Shown piece after piece: positions 35,863-46,624 of a stretch of 56,624 nucleotides of DNA. The position numbers were made by a program, and so were the translations under genes. Numbering within the stretch: position 1 is the first letter of the stretch; every line of letters begins with the position of its first letter. The notes beneath the pieces were generated by a model. It had not been told where the DNA came from, searched no databases, and worked only from the letters and a program-made list of their open reading frames with translations. Source of the stretch: Bacillus pinisoli (GTDB lineage: Bacteria; Bacillota; Bacilli; Bacillales; SA4); the NCBI RefSeq assembly GCF_023036475.1, contig NZ_JAJQKI010000021.1, positions 1 through 56,624 on the forward strand, read 5' to 3'.

Positions 35863-38346
35863 ATGCACGAAACAGGAAGGAATGTTACAGAGGCAGCCGC
35901 ACAAGTAACAGTGGTCGATCGAGTGCAAAATTCTTTGGCTCATGGAATGAACAAGCTGCAAACCAAAGTTGAAAGTATATTGTTTCAAAAAGGATTACTT
36001 CTGATGGTAATAGGATTTCTACTTGGGAGAGCGTTAATTCTAGAGCAAATTATGCCATTTGCAATTCCTTACTTTGCCGCTGTGTTTACCATGAAACGAG
36101 ATAAATCAATGCTTGCCATGTTCTCGTTAATAGTTGGTGCTACGACGGTAGGTGCCGAACAAGCAGGATTAGTCGTGACGGCCATATTGGTGTTTCTAAC
36201 CGTACGATTAATCGTAAATAAGTTTACTTCATCCATTGTTAAAGCATTACCATATATGGTGTTTGGATCCGTTATTGCGGGAAATCTTATTTTTACAGCT
36301 GTAACGACCATTGAGTTTAGCTTGTACTCTTTATCAATGGTGGCTGTTGAAGCGGGACTTAGTTTTATCCTAACAATGATTTTCTTACAAAGTATCCCTT
36401 TAATCAGCATGAAACGAAGAAAACAAGCGTTAAAGACAGAAGAAATGATATCGCTTGTCATTTTATTGGCTTCCATTCTAACAGGAACGATGGGGTGGAC
36501 ATTTTATGACTTGTCCATTGAACATATATTCTCACGTTATTTAGTATTAATTTTTGCATTATGTGCAGGGGCAACAGTAGGTTCGACTGTTGGTGTTGTT
36601 ACCGGACTCATTTTGAGTCTTGCTAATGTTGCAAGCTTATATCAAATGAGTCTACTAGCATTCTCTGGTTTACTAGGAGGTCTCCTAAAAGAAGGGAAGA
36701 AGTTTGGGGTGGCCATTGGGCTTCTAATCGGTACACTCTTAATCGGTCTTTATGGAACAGAGCAAAGTTATTTGCTAAACACCGTGTTTGAATCCTTATT
36801 AGCCATCGCACTTTTTCTTGTCACTCCTCAATCTCTGATCTCAAAGATTGCCCGTTTTATACCGGGAACAGCTGAGCATTCAGCAGAACAACAACAATAC
36901 TTGCGTAAAATTAGAGATGTTACGGCCAATCGGGTAGAACAGTTTTCGAGTGTCTTTCAAGCTCTTTCAAGTAGCTTCTCACAATACGGAATCATCCAGG
37001 AGGATACGGATGATGAGAGAGAAATCGATTACTTCTTAAGTAACGTTACGGAAAAAACTTGCCAAACCTGCTTTAAGAAGGAGTTTTGCTGGTCGAAGAA
37101 CTTTAATACAACCTATGAGCACATGCATAAAATTATGCAAGAATCTGAAGAATTAACACTGACTAGAAATGTAAATTACTTAAGGGAATGGGATAAGTAT
37201 TGTGTGAAGTCGAATAAAGTGATTGATGCGATTCAACATGAGTTAACCTTTTATCAAGCAAATCGAAAGCTAAAAAAACAAGTGAAAGATAGTAGACGAT
37301 TAGTTGCAGACCAACTGCTAGGAGTTTCACAAGTAATGGGGGATTTTGCTAAAGAAATCCAGCGTGAACGCGAAAACCACACCATTCAAGAAGAGCAGAT
37401 CCTTGACGGCTTAAAAGAATTTGGAATTGAAATTGGACATATTGATATTTATAACTTAGAACAAGGAAATGTCGATATTGAAATGAGTATTCCTTATTGT
37501 AATGGCAGAGGGGAATGTGAAAAGCTTATTGCTCCAATATTATCTGATATTATGCAAGAAACGATTGTTGTCAAACGTGAAGAATGTTCGGCATATCCTA
37601 ATGGCTATTGTCATGTTAGTTTCGGATCTGCCAAAACATATGTCATTGAAACAGGAATTGCGAACGCTGCCAAAGGTGGTGGGTTCGTATCTGGTGACAG
37701 CTATTCAACGATTGAGTTAGGTGCTGGAAAGTATGCAATTGCTATAAGTGATGGTATGGGTAATGGTGAAAGAGCACATATGGAAAGCAACGAAACTCTA
37801 CTTTTGTTACAAAAAATATTAAAAAGTGGAATTGAAGAAAAGGTAGCCATTAAATCAGTAAACTCTGTTCTAGCATTGCGTACCACAGATGAAATCTTTA
37901 CAACGCTAGATTTAGCTATGATTGATCTACAAGATGGAAGTTCAAAATTCCTTAAAATTGGGTCGACCCCTAGCTTTGTCAAGAGAGGCGATAAAGTAAT
38001 CAAGATTGAAGCCAGCAATTTACCAATGGGGATTATCCAAGAATTTGAGGTAGATGTAGTGAGTGAACAGCTTAAAGCTGGTGATCTACTAATTATGATG
38101 AGTGATGGTATCTTCGAAGGTCCAAAGCATGTTGAAAACTACGATATGTGGATGAAGAGAAAGATAAACGAGCTTAAAACAGATGATCCACAAGAAGTAG
38201 CGGACGTTATTATGGAAGAAGTCATTCGCTCAAGAGGTGGCCAAATTGAAGATGATATGACCGTTGTCGTTGCAAAGGTAAAAAGAAATCTACCAAGATG
38301 GGCCGCAATCCCTCTACACCGTAAAAAGGGTACGGTTACAGCCTAA
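35863..38346 (+). CDS. spoIIE: Stage II sporulation protein E, serine phosphatase
   Basis: An 827-residue SpoIIE. The N-terminal third (about 40-330) has some ten membrane helices, the middle region (330-590) is the FtsZ-interacting and oligomerisation domain with a cysteine cluster CQTCFKKEFCW, and the C-terminal PP2C-type phosphatase (about 595-820) has AISDGMGNGERA (D630), MMSDGIFEGP (D748) and IEDDMTVVVAKV as metal-binding motifs. It dephosphorylates SpoIIAA-P in the forespore, releasing sigma-F, and shapes the polar septum. GGGGGAG precedes the ATG. Confidence 0.97.
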   Translation: MHETGRNVTEAAAQVTVVDRVQNSLAHGMNKLQTKVESILFQKGLLLMVIGFLLGRALILEQIMPFAIPYFAAVFTMKRDKSMLAMFSLIVGATTVGAEQAGLVVTAILVFLTVRLIVNKFTSSIVKALPYMVFGSVIAGNLIFTAVTTIEFSLYSLSMVAVEAGLSFILTMIFLQSIPLISMKRRKQALKTEEMISLVILLASILTGTMGWTFYDLSIEHIFSRYLVLIFALCAGATVGSTVGVVTGLILSLANVASLYQMSLLAFSGLLGGLLKEGKKFGVAIGLLIGTLLIGLYGTEQSYLLNTVFESLLAIALFLVTPQSLISKIARFIPGTAEHSAEQQQYLRKIRDVTANRVEQFSSVFQALSSSFSQYGIIQEDTDDEREIDYFLSNVTEKTCQTCFKKEFCWSKNFNTTYEHMHKIMQESEELTLTRNVNYLREWDKYCVKSNKVIDAIQHELTFYQANRKLKKQVKDSRRLVADQLLGVSQVMGDFAKEIQRERENHTIQEEQILDGLKEFGIEIGHIDIYNLEQGNVDIEMSIPYCNGRGECEKLIAPILSDIMQETIVVKREECSAYPNGYCHVSFGSAKTYVIETGIANAAKGGGFVSGDSYSTIELGAGKYAIAISDGMGNGERAHMESNETLLLLQKILKSGIEEKVAIKSVNSVLALRTTDEIFTTLDLAMIDLQDGSSKFLKIGSTPSFVKRGDKVIKIEASNLPMGIIQEFEVDVVSEQLKAGDLLIMMSDGIFEGPKHVENYDMWMKRKINELKTDDPQEVADVIMEEVIRSRGGQIEDDMTVVVAKVKRNLPRWAAIPLHRKKGTVTA

Positions 38347-38418
38347 AACACTGAGACCTGTATTAAATAGACTATCTTCTAGAAGTTTGTTGCTTCCAAA
38401 CACATTCTAATAAAGATA

Positions 38419-38674
38419 GTGGAATGGAGCGGAAGACACTTGACTCCTGCGGGATATAGAGAAAAGGTCGAGACCCCGCAGGCGAAGCCGATGTCTAGCT
38501 GCAGTGCCCAACTCCGAAGAGTCAAATAACCCTACATTAAGTAAAGGGAAAGACCACCCTTTTCTTAATGCAGGAACATTTGCTTGTCGGAGCTAACCAG
38601 GGCACTTCAGCTTTTCAATGAGGAGGCTCGACTTTCTCCCCGGGGAATCTTGTGTCTGCAGCGCAATGGAACGA
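38419..38674 (+). repeat. Hairpin repeat family B, split by a family A copy
   Basis: Left part 38419-38493 begins GTGGAATGGAGCGGAAGACA and holds a CCTGCGGG/CCCGCAGG stem and GCGAAGCCGATG; right part from 38618 is ATGAGGAGGCTCGACTTTCT through TGTGTCTGCAGCGCAATGGA. The ends pair (GCGGAAGACAC with GTGTCTGCAGCGC). Similar sequences are, from memory, common between genes in Bacillaceae. A family A hairpin interrupts it between GCCGATG and ATGAGGAGG. Confidence 0.75.
38494..38617 (+). repeat. Hairpin repeat family A copy inserted in family B
   Basis: A full 124-bp copy running TCTAGCTGCAGTGCCC ... GCACTTCAGCTTTTCA, with inner stem CCTACATTAAGTAAAGGG against CCCTTTTCTTAATGCAGG. ATG stands on both sides (38491-38493 and 38618-38620), compatible with a 3-bp target duplication. 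Confidence 0.85.
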
Positions 38675-38876
38675 CGGGTTACTTATATCTAACATCATGA
38701 AAAGTAGCAAAAAATCTGGAGAGAGACATTAAATAAAGTTGTCATTAAAAACAGTCCAAAAAGCTAAAGAGCCTATAAATAATTTACTAGTTTTTCAAGA
38801 GAAAAATTAATAGAAACGTATAAAAAAGTAGATCCCCGTCCATCATGGTAATAAATGATCAAGGAGGGGATGAAAC

Positions 38877-39614
38877 TTGAAAAAAGGTACACTGAAGCAA
38901 ATTCTATTAATTACAGACGGTTGCTCCAATCAGGGTGAAGATCCTATCGCTATGGCAGCCTTGGCCAAGGAACAAGGCATTACGGTGAACGTAATAGGGG
39001 TAATGGAAGAAGATACAATTGAAGAAAAAGGAATGGAAGAAATAGAAGGAATTGCAATGTCTGGCGGAGGGGTTAGTCAGATTGTTTATGCACAGCAGTT
39101 ATCTCATACTGTTCAAATGGTAACACGGAAAGCTATGACACAAACTCTACAAGGAGTTGTCAATAAAGAACTTCAACAAATACTAGGATCAAATGCCTCC
39201 ATGGATGAATTACCTCCTGAGAAAAGAGGAGAAGTAATGGAGGTCGTTGATGAGCTAGGGGAGACGGTTGAATTAGAGGTTCTCGTTTTAGTAGATACGA
39301 GCGCAAGCATGAAGCACAAGTTGCCAACCGTTAAGGAAGCCCTACTAGATCTATCATTAAGTTTAAATGCAAGAATGGGTGATAATAGATTTTCTGTCTT
39401 TGTATTTCCTGGAAAAAAGAAAGATGTCGAAAAAATACTAGATTGGACTCCAAAGCTAGAAACCTTAACATCCGTATTTCCAAAGCTAACGTCTGGTGGA
39501 ATTACACCAACAGGTCCTGCTATTCGTGAAGCGTTATCACATTTTGGTAAGAAACGATCATTAAGGAGCCTAATATCCCGTGATGAACAATACCTCGAAG
39601 AATCCGGCATGTAA
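38877..39614 (+). CDS. yabS: VWA-domain protein YabS
   Basis: A 245-residue von Willebrand A-type protein. It has an N-terminal VWA-like segment with ITDGCSNQGEDP, and a MIDAS motif DTSAS at residues 140-144 with the companion SGGITPTGPAIREAL. In B. subtilis it is a sporulation (sigma-E) gene of unknown function beside the kinase gene yabT. The start is TTG 38877, after AAGGAGGGGA, giving MKKGTLKQILLITDG as in relatives. The last 35 bp overlap yabT. Confidence 0.9.
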   Translation: MKKGTLKQILLITDGCSNQGEDPIAMAALAKEQGITVNVIGVMEEDTIEEKGMEEIEGIAMSGGGVSQIVYAQQLSHTVQMVTRKAMTQTLQGVVNKELQQILGSNASMDELPPEKRGEVMEVVDELGETVELEVLVLVDTSASMKHKLPTVKEALLDLSLSLNARMGDNRFSVFVFPGKKKDVEKILDWTPKLETLTSVFPKLTSGGITPTGPAIREALSHFGKKRSLRSLISRDEQYLEESGM

Positions 39615-40593
39615 GGCTGCTTCCGGGACAGTCATTACTGGAAAGTGGCATAAAGAGTCCTATCGAATATTAAAAGAGCTAGGGTATGGTGCGAATGGTT
39701 ATGTATATTTAGCAAGTAGTACAAGTGGACTTGTGGCTGTAAAGATAAGTGATAATAGTATGTCTATTACATCTGAAGTTAATGTCCTCAAGCATTTCTC
39801 GAAGGTCCAAGAATATAAACTTGGACCTTCTTTACTAGATATGGACGATTGGTATCGACCAGAACTCGGTATAACCGTTCCTTTTTATGTGATGGAATAT
39901 TTAAAGGGAGAAAACTTTATTCATTTTATTACGAATCGTGGGGATGAGTGGACGGGTATTCTGTGTTCCCAACTGCTCATGGACCTAAATAGACTTCATG
40001 ATGCAGGCTGGGTCTTTGGGGATTTAAAACCGGATAATTTATTAGTGACAGGACCGCCACCACAAATTCGTTGGTTAGATGTTGGGGGTGTCACTGTTCA
40101 GGGAAGATCTATAAAGGAGTTCACGGAATTTTTCGATCGTGGCTATTGGGGGATGGGCTCAAGAGTAGCCGAACCAACTTATGATTTATTTGCAGTAGCA
40201 ATGGTTATGATTAATACAGCACATCCTAACCGTTTTCCAAAAGAGAAAGATGGCCCACAACAATTAAAAAGAGTCATCCAATCTACTTCTTCATTAAAAA
40301 GGTTTGAAGAAGTGCTCTTAAATGCATTGGAAGGAAAATATAAAACGGCTATAGATATGCGGAGAGATGTTGTCTATGCAATGAGCAGAGCCAGTTCGGC
40401 AATGCCTGTTGAAAAGAAAAAAAGAGCTCAAGTGAAACAGAGTCCACCAGTCAAACAGGTCGTCCCAAAGAACCATCAAAAAAGACAAACTTCCAAAAAG
40501 AAAAAGAGTAAAATGGGTTTTATTGAAACTATTTTCATTTTTGTTTTTCTTCTATTAGCCTATGTATTCTATATTTATGGACAACTACTTTAG
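39580..40593 (+). CDS. yabT: Sporulation Hanks-type Ser/Thr kinase YabT
   Basis: A 337-residue serine/threonine kinase. The kinase domain (about 28-270) has the loop LGYGANGYVYLA, the lysine in VAVKIS, and FGDLKPDN (D148-N153) where HRD would be HxD in other kinases; LDVGG replaces DFG. The lysine-rich linker (about 270-310) may bind DNA, and one membrane helix lies at about 313-335; PASTA repeats are absent. B. subtilis YabT is a DNA-activated forespore kinase that phosphorylates RecA and AbrB. GTG 39580 follows AAGGAG by 10 nt and starts inside yabS. Confidence 0.92.
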   Translation: MMNNTSKNPACKAASGTVITGKWHKESYRILKELGYGANGYVYLASSTSGLVAVKISDNSMSITSEVNVLKHFSKVQEYKLGPSLLDMDDWYRPELGITVPFYVMEYLKGENFIHFITNRGDEWTGILCSQLLMDLNRLHDAGWVFGDLKPDNLLVTGPPPQIRWLDVGGVTVQGRSIKEFTEFFDRGYWGMGSRVAEPTYDLFAVAMVMINTAHPNRFPKEKDGPQQLKRVIQSTSSLKRFEEVLLNALEGKYKTAIDMRRDVVYAMSRASSAMPVEKKKRAQVKQSPPVKQVVPKNHQKRQTSKKKKSKMGFIETIFIFVFLLLAYVFYIYGQLL

Positions 40594-40619
40594 TGGATGT
40601 TATTTGGACCTAACTATAA

Positions 40620-40735
40620 GCGCTCTTTTCTACTTCCAGATTAAATATAATTTAGAAAAGAGCCATTAGTAATGATACGATATGGTTAGAAAAGTTGCTT
40701 TTTGCGAAGGATGCAAAAAACAGCCATATACTATT
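40620..40735. repeat. Inverted repeats between yabT and tilS, possible MITE relic
   Basis: GCTCTTTTCTA (40622-40632) and TAGAAAAGAGC (40653-40663) form a perfect 11-bp inverted repeat with no T run. A second structure follows: ATATGG (40680-40685) with CCATAT (40724-40729) enclosing TTTTTGC/GCAAAAA (40699-40719). The GCTCTTTT word resembles the ends of the element at 23.9 kb. Confidence 0.5.
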
Positions 40736-40757
40736 TTAGAGAATTGGATCGAGTGAT

Positions 40758-42140
40758 ATGGAATTAAAGGTAAAACAGTTTATAGAAGAACATAAGCTTT
40801 TAGAGAAGAATAGCACAGTGATTGTAGGGGTTTCGGGTGGACCTGATTCCCTCGCATTACTTCATTTCTTGCATGTAGAGCGAGCAAAAAAGGGATATAA
40901 CCTAATTGCAGCTCATATAGACCATATGTTTCGTGGCAAGGAATCGGAAGAGGAGTTAGAATTTGTAAAACAGTTCTGTCATCAACATCAAATTACATGT
41001 GAAACAACACAGGTAGATGTTGCAAGCTATCAAAAGGAAAAAGGTATATCCAGTCAACTGGCAGCGAGAGAATGCCGTTATCAATTTTATGAAGAAGTAA
41101 TGGAAAAATACGAAGCAAATTTTTTAGCGCTTGGTCAGCATGGTGATGATCAAATAGAAACCATCTTAATGAGACTGGTAAGAGGGGCACTAGGTAAAGC
41201 TGCTGCCGGCATTCAACCAAAGAGATCTTTCCATAAAGGATATATCATAAGACCTTTATTAGCTGTGACAAAGGAAGAAGTTCTTACATATTGTGAACGT
41301 AATCAATTACAACCAAGATTTGATCCATCTAACCAAAAGGATATCTACACGAGAAATAGATATCGAAAACATATACTCCCTTTTTTAAAGCAAGAAAATC
41401 CTAATGTACATGTACTATTTCAGCGATATAGCGAAAGGCAATTTGAGGATGAGAGCTTTTTAGAGGCATTAACAATCGAACGAATGAATAGAGTTATTAA
41501 AAAGCAAAATGAAATGCATGTTGAAATCTCCATTAAACACTTATTAGAATTGCCTATTCCTTTACAAAGAAGGGGACTTCAACTAATATTAAACTATCTT
41601 TATGTTCATTTACCTAGCTCTTTAAGCTTTTTACATATTGAAGAAATGATCTCGTTAGTAAAGAGTAAACACCCTTCTGGAATTCTGAATTTCCCAAAAG
41701 GTCTAACTATTAGACGTTCGTACAATGACTGTATTTTTACCTTTAAAGAGGAAACAGTAAATACATACACTTATTTTTTGGGTAATGAGGACAAGGTGTT
41801 TCTCCCGACAGGTGGAACTATATGGTCAGAAACTTATCTAAAATACCCTGCTAATACGAGCAACTCTATGCTTGTATTAGATACAACTTCTACTTCTTTT
41901 CCTTTACTTGTTCGAACACGACAGCAAGGTGATCGAATTCAATTAAAGGGAACTCAAGGATCAAAGAAAGTGAAGGATATTTTTATAGATAAGAAAATTC
42001 CAACCATAGACCGTGATTCTTGGCCAATTATCGAGAATCAAGAAGGAGACGTCTTGTGGGTGCCAGGTTTAAAAAAATCAAGCTTTGAGACAATGGAAAT
42101 GAATAAGCCTTCGTATACCGTTTTATTCTATTCAAGGTAA
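40758..42140 (+). CDS. tilS: tRNA-Ile lysidine synthetase
   Basis: A 460-residue essential enzyme that converts C34 of the CAU-anticodon tRNA-Ile to lysidine using ATP and lysine. The PP-loop SGGPDS is at 26-31, followed by [15 protein letters not shown] and [18 protein letters not shown], with the C-terminal TilS domain ([20 protein letters not shown]) near the end. The ribosome site before ATG 40758 (GGATCGAG) is weak. It stands before hprT and ftsH; tilS and hprT are close (22 bp), and their products interact in B. subtilis. Confidence 0.95.
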   Translation: MELKVKQFIEEHKLLEKNSTVIVGVSGGPDSLALLHFLHVERAKKGYNLIAAHIDHMFRGKESEEELEFVKQFCHQHQITCETTQVDVASYQKEKGISSQLAARECRYQFYEEVMEKYEANFLALGQHGDDQIETILMRLVRGALGKAAAGIQPKRSFHKGYIIRPLLAVTKEEVLTYCERNQLQPRFDPSNQKDIYTRNRYRKHILPFLKQENPNVHVLFQRYSERQFEDESFLEALTIERMNRVIKKQNEMHVEISIKHLLELPIPLQRRGLQLILNYLYVHLPSSLSFLHIEEMISLVKSKHPSGILNFPKGLTIRRSYNDCIFTFKEETVNTYTYFLGNEDKVFLPTGGTIWSETYLKYPANTSNSMLVLDTTSTSFPLLVRTRQQGDRIQLKGTQGSKKVKDIFIDKKIPTIDRDSWPIIENQEGDVLWVPGLKKSSFETMEMNKPSYTVLFYSR

Positions 42141-42162
42141 TGAACTTCTAGGAGGACCAGAA

Positions 42163-42705
42163 ATGCACGATGAAATTGAAAAGATTTTAGTATCTGAAGA
42201 AGAGATTCAAAAAAAAGTAAGTGAGCTAGGTAAAGTGTTAACAGAAGAATACAAAGATCGTTTTCCATTAGCGGTTGGTGTTCTAAAGGGTGCAATGCCA
42301 TTCATGGGTGACTTGCTGAAAAGAGTGGAGACTCACTTAGAGATGGACTTCATGGATGTTTCAAGCTATGGGACTTCAACTGTTTCTTCTGGTGAAGTAA
42401 AAATCATTAAAGATTTAAATACATCAGTAGAAGGAAGAGACATCCTTATTATTGAAGATATTATTGATAGCGGGTTAACATTAAGCTATCTAGTCGAGCT
42501 TTTTAAGTATCGCAAAGCAAAATCAATAAAAATAGTGACACTCTTAGATAAGCCAACTGGCAGAAAGGCTTCCATCTCTGCAGATTTTGTAGGCTTTGAG
42601 GTGCCTGACGAATTTGTTGTCGGTTATGGTTTAGACTTCGCAGAGCGTTACCGCAACTTACCGTATATCGGTGTGTTAAAACCAGAAGTTTATCAAAATG
42701 CGTAA
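42163..42705 (+). CDS. hprT: Hypoxanthine-guanine phosphoribosyltransferase
   Basis: A 180-residue purine salvage enzyme converting hypoxanthine or guanine plus PRPP to IMP or [17 protein letters not shown], the PRPP motif [14 protein letters not shown] (E98, D99) and the base-contacting [20 protein letters not shown] are normal. It is also a (p)ppGpp target in B. subtilis. GGAGGACC precedes the ATG. It follows tilS in an apparent operon and leads to ftsH 97 bp on. Confidence 0.96.
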   Translation: MHDEIEKILVSEEEIQKKVSELGKVLTEEYKDRFPLAVGVLKGAMPFMGDLLKRVETHLEMDFMDVSSYGTSTVSSGEVKIIKDLNTSVEGRDILIIEDIIDSGLTLSYLVELFKYRKAKSIKIVTLLDKPTGRKASISADFVGFEVPDEFVVGYGLDFAERYRNLPYIGVLKPEVYQNA

Positions 42706-42802
42706 GAAACATTACCGGTGACAAGGATGGTATGATTTGTATTCTATTATTGTCATATGGTACTATTTACTATAGTTTGTTTGTCTTGGGAGGAGGTAAG
42801 GG

Positions 42803-44746
42803 ATGAATCGGATCTTCCGTAATACGATCTTTTATTTATTAATTTTCTTAGTTGTAATTGGCGTAGTGAGCTTCTTCAATGGTACAAACCAACAGACAGA
42901 ACAGCTTACATACAACGAATTTGTTGAACACCTAGAAAATGGAGAAGTTAAGGAAATCTCTATTCAGCCAGAACGTGGTGTATATGAAATTAGAGGTAAA
43001 TTAAATTCCTATGATGAAGACACTACATTTCTTACATATGTAACAAATAGTCCTCAAGCGCTTGAGCGTATTGATGCACTAGCTGAGCAGGGGAACGTGG
43101 TTGAACCGCTACCTGCTGAAGAAACAAGTGGTTGGGTAACCTTCTTCACTTCAATTATTCCATTTGTTATTATCTTTATTTTATTCTTCTTCTTATTGAA
43201 CCAAGCACAAGGCGGAGGAAGCCGAGTGATGAACTTTGGTAAGAGTAAGGCTAAGCTTTACAGTGAAGAAAAGAAAAAGGTCCGTTTTAAGGATGTAGCA
43301 GGAGCGGATGAAGAAAAACAAGAGCTTGTAGAAGTGGTTGAATTCCTTAAAGATCCAAGGAAATTTGCTGAGCTTGGTGCCCGTATACCAAAGGGGATTT
43401 TATTAGTAGGACCTCCTGGTACAGGTAAAACCTTACTAGCTCGAGCCACAGCGGGAGAAGCAGGAGTACCGTTCTTCTCAATTAGTGGTTCTGATTTCGT
43501 AGAAATGTTTGTAGGGGTCGGAGCTTCTCGTGTACGTGATTTATTTGAAAATGCGAAAAAGAATGCCCCTTGTATTATCTTTATTGATGAAATTGATGCA
43601 GTAGGTCGTCAGCGTGGAGCAGGTTTAGGTGGAGGTCATGATGAAAGAGAGCAAACCTTAAACCAACTTCTAGTTGAAATGGATGGATTCGGTGCAAATG
43701 AAGGAATTATCATTGTAGCTGCGACAAACCGTCCAGATATCTTAGACCCAGCATTATTACGTCCAGGTCGTTTTGACCGTCAGATTACAGTGGATCGTCC
43801 AGATGTTAAAGGTCGTGAAGCGGTACTAAAGGTACATGCTAGAAATAAGCCTTTATCCGAGCATATTGATTTAAAGGCAATTGCGATGCGTACTCCAGGA
43901 TTCTCAGGAGCAGATCTTGAAAATCTACTAAATGAGGCAGCACTTGTTGCGGCTAGACAGAATAAAAAATTCATCGAACCAGAAGATGTAGATGAAGCAA
44001 CTGACCGTGTAATCGCTGGTCCTGCTAAAAAGAGCCGAGTTGTTTCTCAAAAGGAACGTAATATCGTTGCTTATCATGAGGCTGGCCACGTAGTCATTGG
44101 GATGGTACTTGATGAAGCAGACATGGTACACAAGGTAACAATTGTACCAAGAGGTCAAGCTGGTGGTTATGCTGTGATGCTTCCTAAAGAAGATCGTTAC
44201 TTTATGACGAAACCAGAACTACTTGATAAAATTACAGGACTTCTTGGAGGTCGTGTAGCGGAAGAAATTATTTTTGGTGATGTAAGTACCGGAGCACATA
44301 ATGACTTCCAACGTGCTACAGGTATTGCACGTAAGATGGTGACTGAGTACGGTATGAGTGATAAGCTTGGGCCGTTACAATTCGGTCAACCACAAGGCGG
44401 GCAAGTATTCCTTGGTAGAGATATTCATAATGAGCAAAATTATAGTGATAAGATTGCTTATGACATTGACTTGGAGATTCAACAGTTCATTAAGGACAGC
44501 TATGCGAAAGCAAAGCAAATCCTTACTGAAAACCGTGATAAGCTTGAGCTCATTGCGAAAACTCTCCTTGATGTCGAAACCTTAGATGCAGCCCAAATTA
44601 AGCACCTATTTGAAGAGGGTTCGCTACCTGAGCGTCCGGTTACGACTTCTTTTAAGAGTGAAAAAGCAGATGAAGTAAAGGTAAACATTCACACGAAAAA
44701 AGAAGAAGTGACAACAGAAGAAGATAAAAATGATGAAAATAAATAG
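42803..44746 (+). CDS. ftsH: ATP-dependent zinc metalloprotease FtsH
   Basis: A 647-residue membrane AAA+ protease that degrades misfolded membrane proteins and regulators such as Spo0E. TM1 is about 5-24, an extracytosolic domain follows, TM2 is about 112-132; Walker A GPPGTGKT is 203-210, Walker [10 protein letters not shown], the second region of homology ends in RPGRFDRQ, and the zinc site HEAGH is 425-429. The C-terminal tail is charged. GGAGGAGG lies before the ATG and a terminator follows. Confidence 0.97.
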   Translation: MNRIFRNTIFYLLIFLVVIGVVSFFNGTNQQTEQLTYNEFVEHLENGEVKEISIQPERGVYEIRGKLNSYDEDTTFLTYVTNSPQALERIDALAEQGNVVEPLPAEETSGWVTFFTSIIPFVIIFILFFFLLNQAQGGGSRVMNFGKSKAKLYSEEKKKVRFKDVAGADEEKQELVEVVEFLKDPRKFAELGARIPKGILLVGPPGTGKTLLARATAGEAGVPFFSISGSDFVEMFVGVGASRVRDLFENAKKNAPCIIFIDEIDAVGRQRGAGLGGGHDEREQTLNQLLVEMDGFGANEGIIIVAATNRPDILDPALLRPGRFDRQITVDRPDVKGREAVLKVHARNKPLSEHIDLKAIAMRTPGFSGADLENLLNEAALVAARQNKKFIEPEDVDEATDRVIAGPAKKSRVVSQKERNIVAYHEAGHVVIGMVLDEADMVHKVTIVPRGQAGGYAVMLPKEDRYFMTKPELLDKITGLLGGRVAEEIIFGDVSTGAHNDFQRATGIARKMVTEYGMSDKLGPLQFGQPQGGQVFLGRDIHNEQNYSDKIAYDIDLEIQQFIKDSYAKAKQILTENRDKLELIAKTLLDVETLDAAQIKHLFEEGSLPERPVTTSFKSEKADEVKVNIHTKKEEVTTEEDKNDENK

Positions 44747-44779
44747 GAGTTAGGGGATTACCCCCTAGCTTCTTTTTTT
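44746..44779 (+). terminator. ftsH terminator
   Basis: GGAGTTAGGGG (44746-44756) pairs with CCCCTAGCTTC (44762-44772) through G-U and one mismatch, followed by seven T. Confidence 0.88.
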
Positions 44780-44937
44780 CGCTGTTTTTAGTCTGTTTTC
44801 TCATACCTTGTTGCCTTATTTGGGTTAGTGGGTATATAGTGATAAAGCTAATCTGACGGAATTTCAGTAAAATTGTGATAAGATGGAAGGGATTAGATTA
44901 ATTAATCATAAATAAGAAACACTAGAAGGTGAACGCC

Positions 44938-45714
44938 GTGATTTTTGTATTAGATGTTGGGAACTCCAATACGGTTCTAGGAGTTTTTAATGACCAGAAG
45001 CTAATGCATCATTGGAGAATTGAGACAAATCGGAATAAGACAGAAGATGAATACGGAATGCTGATTAAAGCATTACTTCTTCAAGAGGATATTACATTTT
45101 CACATATTAAAGGGATCATCATTTCTTCGGTAGTACCACCTATTATGTATTCTCTTGAAAAAATGTGCATTAAATACTTTGGTATTCACCCACTTGTTGT
45201 TGGCCCAGGAATAAAAACGGGATTAAATATTAAGTATGAGAATCCAAGGGAAGTAGGCGCTGACAGAATTGTAAATGCGGTAGCTGGGATCTCGTTGTAT
45301 GGGGCCCCCCTTATTATTGTAGATTTTGGAACGGCTACTACTTATTGCTACATAAACGAACATAAACAGTATATGGGAGGTGCGATTGCTCCTGGGATAT
45401 ATATATCAACAGAAGCACTATATTCTAGAGCAGCCAAACTACCAAGAATTGAAATTACTAGACCTGAATCTATTGTTGGAAGAAATACAGTGAATGCTAT
45501 GCAGGCTGGAATTGTGTACGGTTATGTAGGACAAGTTGAAGGAATTGTCTCAAGAATCAAAAATGAAACAAAATCAAATCCAACTGTCATTGCAACTGGT
45601 GGACTTGCTTCCTTAATTGCAAAGGAATCGAGTTTAATTGATGTGATAGATCCGTTTCTAACGTTAAAAGGTTTACAAATTATATATCTTCGCAACCAAA
45701 GAATGACTGAATAG
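44938..45714 (+). CDS. coaX: Type III pantothenate kinase
   Basis: A 258-residue CoaX, ASKHA-fold kinase for the first step of coenzyme A synthesis. The phosphate-1 loop [25 protein letters not shown], the DFGTATTY motif and [15 protein letters not shown] are in order. GTG 44938 is chosen because AAGGTG is 7 nt upstream and the protein then starts [15 protein letters not shown] at 44929 overlaps that site. hslO follows 14 bp downstream. Confidence 0.95.
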   Translation: MIFVLDVGNSNTVLGVFNDQKLMHHWRIETNRNKTEDEYGMLIKALLLQEDITFSHIKGIIISSVVPPIMYSLEKMCIKYFGIHPLVVGPGIKTGLNIKYENPREVGADRIVNAVAGISLYGAPLIIVDFGTATTYCYINEHKQYMGGAIAPGIYISTEALYSRAAKLPRIEITRPESIVGRNTVNAMQAGIVYGYVGQVEGIVSRIKNETKSNPTVIATGGLASLIAKESSLIDVIDPFLTLKGLQIIYLRNQRMTE

Positions 45715-45728
45715 AGAGGGGAATTATT

Positions 45729-46604
45729 TTGTCAGATTATTTAATTCGTGCACTTGCTTATGATAATCAAGTTCGAGCATTTGCAGTAAGATCAACAGAT
45801 ACAGTAAGCGAGGCTCAACAACGTCATCATACATGGCCCATCGTATCGGCTGCTTTAGGACGAACAATGACGGCTGGTGTCATGATGGGAGCAATGTTAA
45901 AAGGTAATGATAAGCTAACAATTAAAATCCAAGGTGGAGGACCCGTCGGAACGATCCTTGTAGATAGTGATGTAAAAGGGCATGTGCGTGGATATGTAAC
46001 AAATCCTCATGTCCATTTTGATCTAAATAGTAAAGGGAAATTAGATGTAGCTAGAGTTGTGGGTACTGATGGTATGCTAACAGTCGTAAAAGACTTAGGA
46101 TTGAGAGAGCATTTTACAGGACAAGTTCCGATTGTTTCTGGTGAAATAGGAGATGACTTCACCTACTATTTTGCTTCATCAGAGCAAGTTCCTTCAGCTG
46201 TAGGAGTAGGTGTGCTTGTAAACCCTGATAATTCCATACTAGCTGCTGGCGGATTTATTATACAACTACTTCCTGGTACGAGTAATGAGACAATTGATCA
46301 TATAGAAAAAAGACTAAGTACAATCGAGCCTATCTCAAAACTAATTCAAAAAGGGCTTACACCTGAGCAAATATTAGATGAGGTGCTAGGAGAAGGCCAA
46401 GTTAGAGTATTAGATAAGATGCCTATCTCTTTTGAATGCCAATGCTCTAAAGAAAGAATTGAGAATGCGCTTAGAAGTATCGGTAAAGAAGAGCTAGAAG
46501 ACATAATAGAAAAAGAGGGGAAAGCTGAAGCACAGTGTCACTTCTGTAATGAAAAGTATCAATTAAATAAAGAAGAGCTTATTTCCTTATTACCAAAAGA
46601 ATAG
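45729..46604 (+). CDS. hslO: Redox-regulated chaperone Hsp33
   Basis: A 291-residue Hsp33 holdase activated by oxidation. The C-terminal zinc switch has the expected four cysteines: CQC near residue 238 and CHFC near 270. [17 protein letters not shown] and FIIQLLPGT are conserved core stretches. The start is TTG 45729 with AGAGGGG 8 nt upstream, giving [13 protein letters not shown]. It follows coaX and precedes yacD, as in B. subtilis. Confidence 0.95.
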   Translation: MSDYLIRALAYDNQVRAFAVRSTDTVSEAQQRHHTWPIVSAALGRTMTAGVMMGAMLKGNDKLTIKIQGGGPVGTILVDSDVKGHVRGYVTNPHVHFDLNSKGKLDVARVVGTDGMLTVVKDLGLREHFTGQVPIVSGEIGDDFTYYFASSEQVPSAVGVGVLVNPDNSILAAGGFIIQLLPGTSNETIDHIEKRLSTIEPISKLIQKGLTPEQILDEVLGEGQVRVLDKMPISFECQCSKERIENALRSIGKEELEDIIEKEGKAEAQCHFCNEKYQLNKEELISLLPKE

Positions 46605-46624
46605 ATAAACAGGGAGAGTTGAAG

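Larger units (their letters stand above)
38347..38876. other. Spacer between spoIIE and yabS with nested repeats
   Basis: About 530 bp with no gene. The middle (38419-38674) is a repeat within a repeat, listed separately. The rest is AT-rich; a sigma-E promoter for yabS is expected but I could not place one convincingly. Confidence 0.45.
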
